Below, one piece after another: positions 15,115 through 21,775 of a stretch of DNA of 64,000 nt. Positions within the stretch are counted from its first letter, which is position 1, and every line of letters starts with the position of its first letter. Under the pieces are notes generated by a model, which was not told the DNA's origin, did not search any database, and saw only the letters and a program-made list of their open reading frames with translations. The position numbers and the translations under genes were made by a program. The DNA lies in the NCBI GenBank assembly GCA_050747525.1, contig JBOGOC010000091.1, positions 115,883 through 179,882 of the forward strand. The letters run 5' to 3'. This DNA comes from JBOGOC01 sp050747525. Lineage in GTDB: Bacteria > Acidobacteriota > Polarisedimenticolia > JACPZX01 > DASXTC01.

Positions 15115-15150
15115 GTATAAAATTTACTGCGGCCTCATTTTGGTCTTGAC

Positions 15151-15172
15151 TTCCGGATAGGTGTGTCCGGAA
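15151..15172 (+). promoter_or_regulatory. Inverted repeat between transposase and toxin-antitoxin genes
   Basis: TTCCGGA-N8-TCCGGAA, perfect 7-bp arms, flanked on both sides by CTTGAC (15145-15150 and 15177-15182). It is a candidate operator for the rightward toxin-antitoxin pair or for the leftward transposase. No convincing -10 was picked for the rightward genes. Confidence 0.5.
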
Positions 15173-15311
15173 AGGACTTGACGTTTCCGTTGTAGAACGT
15201 TAGCCTGAGCGGCAGAGCGCGGAAAGCAGCCAGCTATATCTATCTGCTATTCTGTAAGTTACGAAAGATCCGCTGGACGGGTGGCGTCCTAGGTCGGACA
15301 TTAGGGGTACC

Positions 15312-15929
15312 GTGGCCCCAGTTCTGCTTGAATCCAAGAGTTGCCAAGCACTCAAGTATCTAGTGGCTCGCCTACCCGGAAAACTTGGCAAGACAAAGCT
15401 AGTTAAGTTGCTCTATCTAGCCGACTTAGAGTCAAGAAGGCTTCGCGGGAAACCGCTGTCTGACATGCGGTATCGTTGGTACCGATTTGGCCCATGGGAC
15501 GAGAAGTTTGACGAATGCCTAAGTGCCCTTAGGGAAACGGGTTCTATCGAAGCCGAGCGGTATCCCTTTCAGGGCTACTATGGTAGCTTGTACCACAATC
15601 TCGCAACGGAAGAGCATCACACGCTCACCGATGCCGAGCAGGCAATCCTAGACTACCTGATTCAGGAATACGGGCAGAAGTGCTTGAAGGAACTCCTGGA
15701 CGACGTAGTCTATGAAACGAAGCCAATGAAGGATGCCCAGGAACGTGGGGCGTTCAACCAAGCGCTCAGGATGGAGCTTGTGGACAACGAGCTTCGATCC
15801 GGCTTCGGCGATGTGGATTTCGAGGAGCTAGTAGCTGCCGAAAAGGATGTCCAACGTGGACTCTCGATTCCAATCTCCGAGGTGCTGAGTGGGCTGGAGC
15901 GTAGAAATAGCTCCAGAGGTAAGCCGTAG
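15312..15929 (+). CDS. Panacea-domain (SocA/DUF4065-like) antitoxin
   Basis: A 205-residue protein whose residues 10-130 match the Panacea/SocA-like domain: ALKYLVARLPGKLGKTKLVK, LLYLADLESRRLRGKPLSD, RYRWYRFGPWDEKFDECLSAL. This domain neutralises many unrelated toxins and is found as the first gene of two-gene modules. Here a RelE/ParE-like gene follows and overlaps by 41 bases, so antitoxin-toxin is the natural reading. The C-terminal 70 residues (DDVVYETKPMKDAQERGAFN) would be the toxin-specific part. Start GTG 15312 has only a weak AGGGG. The coding sequence is clearly poorer in G+C than its surroundings, suggesting recent acquisition by the transposon. Confidence 0.82.
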   Translation: MAPVLLESKSCQALKYLVARLPGKLGKTKLVKLLYLADLESRRLRGKPLSDMRYRWYRFGPWDEKFDECLSALRETGSIEAERYPFQGYYGSLYHNLATEEHHTLTDAEQAILDYLIQEYGQKCLKELLDDVVYETKPMKDAQERGAFNQALRMELVDNELRSGFGDVDFEELVAAEKDVQRGLSIPISEVLSGLERRNSSRGKP

Positions 15930-16161
15930 ACTCAACGACTTCAGTCCGGACGTCCTCCTTAGTCTCTTCCGCAGGTTAGAAGGCCATCTAGGAAGCAATC
16001 CCTACACGGGCGTGCAGGGGTCTGGCGCACTCACCAAGTACCGCATGCTCGAAATGGAATTCAACGAATACCGCGAGCGCTACCGGGTCCGCTTCTTCTA
16101 CTTGCTCAACGAGCAAACCTCCACAGCCCATGTCCTACAGGTCAAGCTTGTAATGGCCTAG
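15889..16161 (+). CDS. RelE/ParE-like toxin
   Basis: A 90-residue protein with the RelE/ParE pattern: VEIAPEVSRRLNDFSPDVLL, LFRRLEGHLGSNPY, then ALTKYRMLEMEFNEYRERYR and VRFFYLLNEQTSTAHVLQV, corresponding to the two helices and the sheet with its central Y-R-V-x-F strand. Family toxins are either mRNA interferases or gyrase poisons; catalytic residues are too variable to say which. GTG 15889 lies inside the antitoxin gene (41-base overlap), giving coupled translation. Pairing a RelE-fold toxin with a Panacea antitoxin fits the known promiscuity of the latter, but the exact pair is an inference here. Confidence 0.75.
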   Translation: MGWSVEIAPEVSRRLNDFSPDVLLSLFRRLEGHLGSNPYTGVQGSGALTKYRMLEMEFNEYRERYRVRFFYLLNEQTSTAHVLQVKLVMA

Positions 16162-16186
16162 TGGCGCATTCGCGCCTCCTGTTCTG

Positions 16187-16206
16187 TTTGCGCTAAGTAC
16201 CTACTT
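16187..16206 (-). repeat. Right terminal inverted repeat
   Basis: Complement of the left repeat with a single mismatch. It is followed after 3 bases by the right target duplication. Confidence 0.85.
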
Positions 16207-16209
16207 CCG

Positions 16210-16217
16210 CATTTCAG
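16210..16217 (+). repeat. Right target-site duplication
   Basis: CATTTCAG, identical to 12711-12718. The next base is G on both sides, so a 9-bp direct repeat is visible. The 8-bp reading makes both element ends the same distance from the inverted repeats. Confidence 0.75.
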
Positions 16218-16337
16218 GCCAGCCAAGCGCTCCGCGCACAACATTCACGCGCTTCGCGCGAGGAATTCCCGGTCCTCTCATCCTCGCCGTCTACGTTGAG
16301 CCTCGGCCGGGCGCCCCGCCCCAGGCCAGGAGAGGTG

Positions 16338-18317
16338 ATGACCATGATGCCCGGAACGGGTCGAGGATGGTGGATCGCGGGTTGTTGTCTCGTGTTCGTG
16401 ATGGCTGCAGGCCCTGCCGGAGCGCAGGAGGAGGCCGGGGCCCTTTCTCCGTACTTCCTCATCGAGCAGGGGGACGGGTCGGTGGAGTCGTTTCCCCTCA
16501 AGTCCACGCAGACCCGCGTGAACATCAACGGGGTGATCGCCGACGTCGTGGTCACCCAGACCTACGCGAACGAAGGGCTCGTCCCGATTCACGCCCGGTA
16601 CGTCTTCCCCGGCTCGACCCGCTCCGCCGTTCACGGGATGTCCATCACGGTGGATGACGAGAGGGTGGTCGCGACCATCAAGGAGCGCCAGGCCGCCCGA
16701 CGCGAGTTCAAGGAAGCGAAGGCCCAGGGGAAGTCCGCTTCGCTGCTCGAGCAGCATCGCCCCAACGTGTTCAGCATGCAGGTCGCCAACATCATGCCGA
16801 AGGATCGTGTCGAGGTGGAGCTGCGCTACACGGAGCTGCTGGTCCCCGAAGAAGGGGTCTACGAGTTCGTCTATCCCACCGTGGCGGGGCCCCGGTACGA
16901 CGGGAAGCGGAGCGAGCGGTGGGCGGCCAACCCGCACCTGGCGTCGTCATCCGCGCCCGCGCCCCCCACGTTCGGCATCGAGGTGGCCCTCTCCACCGGC
17001 CTGCCCCTTCAGGACGTCGTCTGTTCCTCGCACATCGTGGACATCCATTTCGAGAGCCCGGCGCTGGCTCGCGTGGCGATCCAGGATCCTGCAGGGGCCC
17101 CCGCGGACCGCGACTTCGTCCTGCGATACCGGCTGGCGGGCGATGAGATCCAGAGCGGCCTGCTGCTGCAGGAAGGCCGTGACGAGAACGTCTTCCTGCT
17201 GATGGTGCAGCCTCCGGCCCGGCCCGAGACGGCCGACATCGTGCCGCGCGAGTACATCTTCGTGCTGGACGTGTCGGGCTCGATGGACGGGTTCCCTCTG
17301 GACACGGCGAAGCTGCTGATGCGCGGCCTCGTGGGCCGGCTGCGCGGGACCGATCTGTTCAACGTGGTCCTCTTCGCGGGAGGCTCGCGGGTCATGGCGC
17401 CCACCTCCGTTCCCGCGTCGCGGGACGCGGTCGAGAGGGCGCTCGCGGTGATCGACGGACAGCGAGGGGGAGGCGGGACCGAGCTGGTCCCCGCCCTGAA
17501 GAACGCGCTGGCCATCCCCGGCGAGGAGGGCTACGCGAGGACGATCGTGGTGGTCACCGACGGCTACATCTCCGCCGAGAAGGAGGCCCTCGGCCTCATC
17601 CAGAAGAGCCTTGGCCAAGCCAACGTCTTCTGCTTCGGCATCGGCTCCGCGGTCAACCGCCACCTGGTGGAAGGGCTGGCGCGCGCGGGGCGCGGCGAGC
17701 CGTTCGTGGTGACCGGGCCTGACGAGGCGCGGGAGGCCGCCGAGCGCTTCGGCCGCTACATCGAGTCCCCGGTCCTCACGCAGGTGAGCGTGTCCTTCAA
17801 GGGGCTCGATGTCTACGACGTGGAGCCGGAGGCGCTCCCCGACCTGTTTGCGCGGCGCCCGATCCTGGTGTTCGGGAAATGGCGTGGCGGCAGGACCGGA
17901 GAGATCGATGTGGCGGGGATGCAGCCGTCGGGGCCCTATACGCGAGCGTTCCGCATCACCGAGACCCCCGCGCTGGAGGAGAACACCGCCCTGGGGCGCC
18001 TCTGGGCCCGCGAGAGGATCGCGCGGCTGTCGGATCTCAACGGGCTGGGTGAGGACCTCGACACGGTGACTCGCGTCCGGGACCTGGGCCTGACCTATTC
18101 GCTGCTCACCCCCTACACGTCGTTCATCGCCGTGCTGGAGCGGGTGCGCAATCACGACGGCGAAGCCGCTCAGGCCAATCAGCCGCTCGCGCTTCCGCAG
18201 GGGGTGTCGCCCCTGGCGGCGGAGGGCGGCTACGCCATGGGCCCCGAGCCGGAGCTCTGGATCCTGGGACTGATGGCGGCGGCCATGGTCTCCATCCTGG
18301 CGTGGCGCAGGTCATGA
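16338..18317 (+). CDS. VIT and von Willebrand A domain protein with PEP-CTERM-like sorting tail
   Basis: A 659-residue exported protein. Signal peptide 1-30 (WWIAGCCLVFVMAAGPAGAQ). VIT domain about 40-170 (VNINGVIADVVVTQTYANEG, HARYVFPGSTRSAVHGM, VANIMPKDRVEVELRYTELL). VWA domain from about 305 with an intact metal site, DVSGSMDGFP and VVVTDGYIS. The end is a short GPEPELW, one membrane span and terminal WRRS, the layout of PEP-CTERM-type sorting signals. The next gene, overlapping by ATGA, is an exosortase, so this is almost certainly its dedicated substrate. ATG 16338 follows AGGAGAGG. A role in surface adhesion is plausible but unproven. Confidence 0.87.
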   Translation: MTMMPGTGRGWWIAGCCLVFVMAAGPAGAQEEAGALSPYFLIEQGDGSVESFPLKSTQTRVNINGVIADVVVTQTYANEGLVPIHARYVFPGSTRSAVHGMSITVDDERVVATIKERQAARREFKEAKAQGKSASLLEQHRPNVFSMQVANIMPKDRVEVELRYTELLVPEEGVYEFVYPTVAGPRYDGKRSERWAANPHLASSSAPAPPTFGIEVALSTGLPLQDVVCSSHIVDIHFESPALARVAIQDPAGAPADRDFVLRYRLAGDEIQSGLLLQEGRDENVFLLMVQPPARPETADIVPREYIFVLDVSGSMDGFPLDTAKLLMRGLVGRLRGTDLFNVVLFAGGSRVMAPTSVPASRDAVERALAVIDGQRGGGGTELVPALKNALAIPGEEGYARTIVVVTDGYISAEKEALGLIQKSLGQANVFCFGIGSAVNRHLVEGLARAGRGEPFVVTGPDEAREAAERFGRYIESPVLTQVSVSFKGLDVYDVEPEALPDLFARRPILVFGKWRGGRTGEIDVAGMQPSGPYTRAFRITETPALEENTALGRLWARERIARLSDLNGLGEDLDTVTRVRDLGLTYSLLTPYTSFIAVLERVRNHDGEAAQANQPLALPQGVSPLAAEGGYAMGPEPELWILGLMAAAMVSILAWRRS

Positions 18318-19012
18318 AGCTCGTCGTCTGGGCGATGGGACTGGCGGTCGTCTGGTGCCTGAAGGCCTGCTACAGCAACGCGGGGGCCGACGACCTGAGC
18401 TGGATACTGACTCCCACCTGCCGGCTGGCCGGCTGGCTGGCGGACATTCCATTCGAATGGGAGGCCAGGACCGGCTGGATCAGCCACTCGCACCGGATGA
18501 TCGTGGGGCCGGCGTGCGCGGGGGTGAACTTCCTGATCATCGCCTTCGCGACGTACTACTTCACGCTCGCGGACCGCTTCGCCCGGCCGGCGGCCAGGAT
18601 CCTCTGGCTGCCGGCCAGCCTTGCGATCGCCGTCGCGGTCACCGTCCCGGCCAATGCCCTCCGGATCGTCGTGGCGGCGCATCTCCACGGTCAGGACCGC
18701 CACGGCGGGATCCTCACCCCCGAGCGCGTGCACCGGGGGGCGGGCGTGGTCATCTTCTGCGCGGCGCTGATCGTGTCTTACATCGTGCTGCGCCAGGTCC
18801 TGCGCCATCGCTCGGGCCCGCGCACCGTGCTGGCGCCCATCGCCTGCTACCTGCTCATAGCATTGGGCGTGCCGCTGGTGAACGGCGCGTGGTGGCGCGA
18901 TCCTGTCCTCTTCTTCGAGCATGCGGCCGTGGTGGCCGCGGCCTGCGCGGCGGCCTGCGGCGCATGGATGGCCTGGAAAGCGGCCTGCGGCAGGGCCAGG
19001 GAGTGCGAATGA
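18314..19012 (+). CDS. Exosortase-family transpeptidase, XrtK-like
   Basis: A 232-residue membrane protein with about seven spans and the exosortase triad: Cys in VGPACAGVNFL, Arg in VTVPANALRIVVAAH, His in ERVHRGAGVV. These enzymes cleave PEP-CTERM-like tails and hand the protein to the envelope. The short length and one-substrate context recall exosortase K, but the subtype cannot be fixed by eye. Its ATG overlaps the stop of the VIT/VWA gene (ATGA at 18314-18317). Downstream are a small membrane protein and a two-component system. Confidence 0.85.
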   Translation: MKLVVWAMGLAVVWCLKACYSNAGADDLSWILTPTCRLAGWLADIPFEWEARTGWISHSHRMIVGPACAGVNFLIIAFATYYFTLADRFARPAARILWLPASLAIAVAVTVPANALRIVVAAHLHGQDRHGGILTPERVHRGAGVVIFCAALIVSYIVLRQVLRHRSGPRTVLAPIACYLLIALGVPLVNGAWWRDPVLFFEHAAVVAAACAAACGAWMAWKAACGRARECE

Positions 19013-19043
19013 GCACGCTGCTCCGCAAGGTTCCCGGGGCCTG

Positions 19044-19430
19044 ATGTTTGGAGCTGTGTTCACCGGCCTGGCGCTGATGATGATGGCCGTTCGGCCTCAG
19101 GATGTGGATCCAGGGGAAGGCCCGGCTGTGGCCGCCCGAACCGGCCTGCTCGTCGGGTTCGTGTCAGGGGCGATCTTCGGCGCCATCCTGTCCCTCGCGG
19201 AACACGGGAAGATGCTCGTCGACCTCGCGTTGCTGCGCGTGGCCTTCTGGGGGGTGCTGGCGGCCGCGGTCTGGCCGCTGTCGACCGAGGTGCACGACAG
19301 CATGGTGATCATCCTGTGCCCCCTCGGGGGACTCTTCGCGGCGGCGGCGGTGGCGCTGGCACGACGGCCCGGGATGATGGGCCGCCTTCTCGCTCGGCCC
19401 CTGCAGGCGGCGTGCGCCTCCAGGGGATGA
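19044..19430 (+). CDS. Small four-span membrane protein, unknown
   Basis: A 128-residue hydrophobic protein with four predicted spans (FGAVFTGLALMMMAV; TGLLVGFVSGAIFGAILSL; LALLRVAFWGVLAAAVWPL; MVIILCPLGGLFAAAAVALA). I recognise no family. A tiny 11-codon frame (19009-19044) starts in the exosortase stop (ATGA) and ends as TGATG on this start, so ribosomes could be handed from the exosortase to this gene. The operon context suggests an accessory of the exosortase system or of the two-component sensor that follows. Confidence 0.55.
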   Translation: MFGAVFTGLALMMMAVRPQDVDPGEGPAVAARTGLLVGFVSGAIFGAILSLAEHGKMLVDLALLRVAFWGVLAAAVWPLSTEVHDSMVIILCPLGGLFAAAAVALARRPGMMGRLLARPLQAACASRG

Positions 19431-19451
19431 AGCTGGGTGTAAACTTACGCC

Positions 19452-20147
19452 GTGAAGCCGAGGATTCTGATCGTCGAGGATGAGCCGGCCATCCTCGACA
19501 ACATCCAGTACGCGCTGGAATCGGAAGGGCTGGAGACCATCCGACTCTCGGAGGGCCTGCCGGTGCTGCCGCTTCTCGAGCGGCAGCGCGTCGACCTGAT
19601 CCTGCTGGACGTCGGGCTCCCCGACGTCAACGGCATCGACCTCTGCCGCAGCATCCGCGAGAGCCACGCCACGCCCATCATCTTCCTCACCGCGCGCACC
19701 GGCGAGATCGACCGGGTGGTGGGGCTGGAGATCGGTGGAGACGACTACGTCTCGAAGCCCTTCAGCCCAAGGGAGCTGTGCGCCCGGGTGAAGGCTGTCC
19801 TCAGGCGGACGGCCGGGGGCAACGCCGTCGAGCACGCCCCGTCCACCTCCGGCCACCCTGCCTTCGAGGTCGACGGCGTGCGGCACCGCATCACGTACCA
19901 CGGACGGCCCCTCGAGCTGTCCCGCTACGAGCACGACATCCTGGCCACCTTCGTGCGGCATCCCGGCAGGGTCTTCTCGCGCGATCAGCTCAAGGGCCTG
20001 GTCTGGGAGGAGCCCGGGACCAGCCTCGAGCGCAGCGTGGACGCGCACATCAAGAACCTGCGCGCCAAGCTGAAGGCCGTGTGGCCGGACCTCGACCCCA
20101 TCGAGACGCACCGCGGGGTGGGCTACTCCCTCAAAGAAGACGCATGA
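19452..20147 (+). CDS. creB: CreB-like OmpR-family response regulator
   Basis: A 231-residue regulator. Receiver domain: phospho-acceptor D53 in LILLDVGLPDVNGI, acidic pocket VEDEP, and KPFSP. OmpR-type winged helix: YHGRPLELSRYEHDILATFV, then RSVDAHIKNLRAKL. The sequence pattern and the following gene fit CreB of the CreBC system, which in enterobacteria responds to carbon and envelope state. It starts with GTG 19452, and its stop overlaps creC (ATGA). Placement behind the exosortase genes suggests it may control the surface-protein set. Confidence 0.85.
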   Translation: MKPRILIVEDEPAILDNIQYALESEGLETIRLSEGLPVLPLLERQRVDLILLDVGLPDVNGIDLCRSIRESHATPIIFLTARTGEIDRVVGLEIGGDDYVSKPFSPRELCARVKAVLRRTAGGNAVEHAPSTSGHPAFEVDGVRHRITYHGRPLELSRYEHDILATFVRHPGRVFSRDQLKGLVWEEPGTSLERSVDAHIKNLRAKLKAVWPDLDPIETHRGVGYSLKEDA

Positions 20148-21574
20148 GGCTGGCCGGCGCCCTGTTCCTGGCGTGGCTGGCCATCTTCGCGCTCTGCCTG
20201 TCGTATCCGATGGCTCACCTGGCCAGCACCCTCCAGGCGCGCTACCTGGAAGGGATCGAGGAGCCCCTCGTGGACCAGGCCAACATCCTGGCGGTCCTGG
20301 TGGGGCGCGAGATGGCCGAGGGCCGGTTCGACCCCGCGAAGCTGCGCGGCCTGTTCGAGGAGGTCTACGGCCGGCCCCTGGGGGCCCGGATCTACGAGGT
20401 GGACAAAGACCGCGTGGACGTCCGCGTCTACATCACCGACCTCAAGGGGATGGTGCTGTTCGACTCGCTCGACCCCGGCAACGTGGGAAAAGACTTCTCC
20501 ACGTGGAACGACGTCCGCTTCACCCTCGAGGGACGCTACGGGGCTCGCACCACGCTGGCGGACCCCGGCGATCCGGCATCGTCGGTGCTGCACGTGGCCG
20601 CCCCCATCCGGGTCGATGGCCAGATCGCCGGCGTGCTCACCGTGGCCGAGCCCACCACCAGCGTCAACGCGTTCCTCAAGTCGGCCAAGCCCGGGATCTT
20701 CAGGACGGCCGCCGTGTGGATGCTGGTGGCGGTGTCGCTGAGCCTCCTGGTGTCGCTGTGGGTGTCTGGCCAGATCGGGCGGCTGACACGCTACGCCGAC
20801 GATGTCCGGCACGGCAAGCGTGTCGAGCTGCCCAGCCTGGCGCGCACCGAGCTGAAGCAGATGGGCGATGCCTTCGAGAAGATGAGGGAGTCCCTCGAAG
20901 GGAGGAAGTACGTCGAGCAGTACGTGCAGACCCTCACGCACGAGCTCAAGAGCCCCGTCTCGGCCATCCGCGGGGCCGCGGAGCTGCTTCAGGAAGAGGT
21001 TCCCGCGGACCGGCGAGCGCAGTTCCTGTCGAACATCCGTCATGAGACCACGCGGATCGAGGACCTCGTGGACCAGATGCTGCGGCTGTCCGAGCTGGAG
21101 ACGAGGCGATCGCTGGAGCAGGTGGAGCCCATCACTCTGGCCGCCGTGGTTCGGGAGGTCCTCGAGGACAAACGGACGCCGGCGTCGGTCAAGGGCCTGG
21201 TGGTGACGGCCGAGCTGGAAGACGGGCTCATCGTGAAAGGGGACCGGTTCCTGCTGCGTCAGGCAGTGTCGAACCTCGTGCAGAACGCCGTCGACTTCAG
21301 CCCGGCCGGGGGCCGCGTGGTGGTGCGGGCTCGCCGGCGCGACGGGGGCGCCGAGATCGAGGTGGAGGACGCGGGCCCCGGCATTCCCGACTACGCCCGT
21401 GAAAAAGTCTTCGAGAAGTTCTATTCCCTGATGCGCCCCGACACGGGACGCAAGAGCACCGGTCTGGGCCTCAACTTCGTCAAGGAGGTGGCGATCCTCC
21501 ACAAGGGCGAGGTGAGCCTGGAGAACCTTCCGGGGAGTGGGCTGAGGGCTCTTGTGAGGATCGCTTTCCGTTGA
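20144..21574 (+). CDS. creC: CreC-like sensor histidine kinase
   Basis: A 476-residue kinase with two membrane spans (LFLAWLAIFALCLSYPMAHL and TAAVWMLVAVSLSLLVSLWV) around a periplasmic sensor domain of about 160 residues (RIYEVDKDRVDVRVYITDLK, YGARTTLADPGDPASSVLHV), a HAMP linker, HisKA with H-box THELKSPVSAIRG (about 265) and a full ATPase domain (N box NLVQNAVDFSP, G1 DAGPGIP, G2 GLGLNFVKE). The sensor region matches the CreC type. It is translationally coupled to creB. No creD homologue is present nearby; the VIT/VWA and exosortase genes occupy that context. Confidence 0.87.
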   Translation: MRLAGALFLAWLAIFALCLSYPMAHLASTLQARYLEGIEEPLVDQANILAVLVGREMAEGRFDPAKLRGLFEEVYGRPLGARIYEVDKDRVDVRVYITDLKGMVLFDSLDPGNVGKDFSTWNDVRFTLEGRYGARTTLADPGDPASSVLHVAAPIRVDGQIAGVLTVAEPTTSVNAFLKSAKPGIFRTAAVWMLVAVSLSLLVSLWVSGQIGRLTRYADDVRHGKRVELPSLARTELKQMGDAFEKMRESLEGRKYVEQYVQTLTHELKSPVSAIRGAAELLQEEVPADRRAQFLSNIRHETTRIEDLVDQMLRLSELETRRSLEQVEPITLAAVVREVLEDKRTPASVKGLVVTAELEDGLIVKGDRFLLRQAVSNLVQNAVDFSPAGGRVVVRARRRDGGAEIEVEDAGPGIPDYAREKVFEKFYSLMRPDTGRKSTGLGLNFVKEVAILHKGEVSLENLPGSGLRALVRIAFR

Positions 21575-21775
21575 CTCACGGCTTCCTCCCCGCATAGAGT
21601 TGCCTGATCGTTCCTCACAGCTCGTCAGCTGCGGAAACTTCTTCTGAACCACCGCCAGATTCTGGAGGTGCTTTGTTCAGATCCCTGGTTTGCCGCGGTC
21701 CACCCTCCTCGGCGCATCGTTCGAACCGCGTCTTGCGTTCACGATCCACCACAAACAAACCCTGAGGAGGGTGCA

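Larger units (their letters stand above)
12719..16209. mobile_element. IS1595-family (ISXO2-like) transposon with passenger genes, 3491 bp
   Basis: The ends carry a 20-bp inverted repeat: AAGTAGGTACTTACCGCAAA at 12722-12741, and its complement with one mismatch at 16187-16206. Just outside, the 8-bp sequence CATTTCAG occurs on both sides (12711-12718 and 16210-16217), exactly three bases from each repeat. An 8-bp duplication is what IS1595-family transposases make. Inside are the transposase, a tRNA-like gene, a HARE-HTH-like protein, two tiny basic proteins and a toxin-antitoxin pair. IS1595 members with passenger genes are known; this cargo is not one I recognise. The insertion lies between two unrelated host genes, and parts of it are visibly lower in G+C. 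Confidence 0.85.

Noticed and set aside
14086..15180. Simple IS with ends tight around the transposase
   Set aside because: The transposase stop is 8 bases from the tRNA-like gene, leaving no space for an IS end, and no inverted repeat flanks the gene closely. The repeats and target duplication are at 12719 and 16209.
12711..16218. 9-bp target duplication (CATTTCAGG)
   Set aside because: A 9-bp reading makes the two ends unequal relative to the inverted repeats. With 8 bp the ends are symmetric, and 8 bp is the family habit; the ninth base is a coincidence.
20123..21652. 509-codon open frame on the minus strand
   Set aside because: Shadow of creC; no ribosome binding site or domain.
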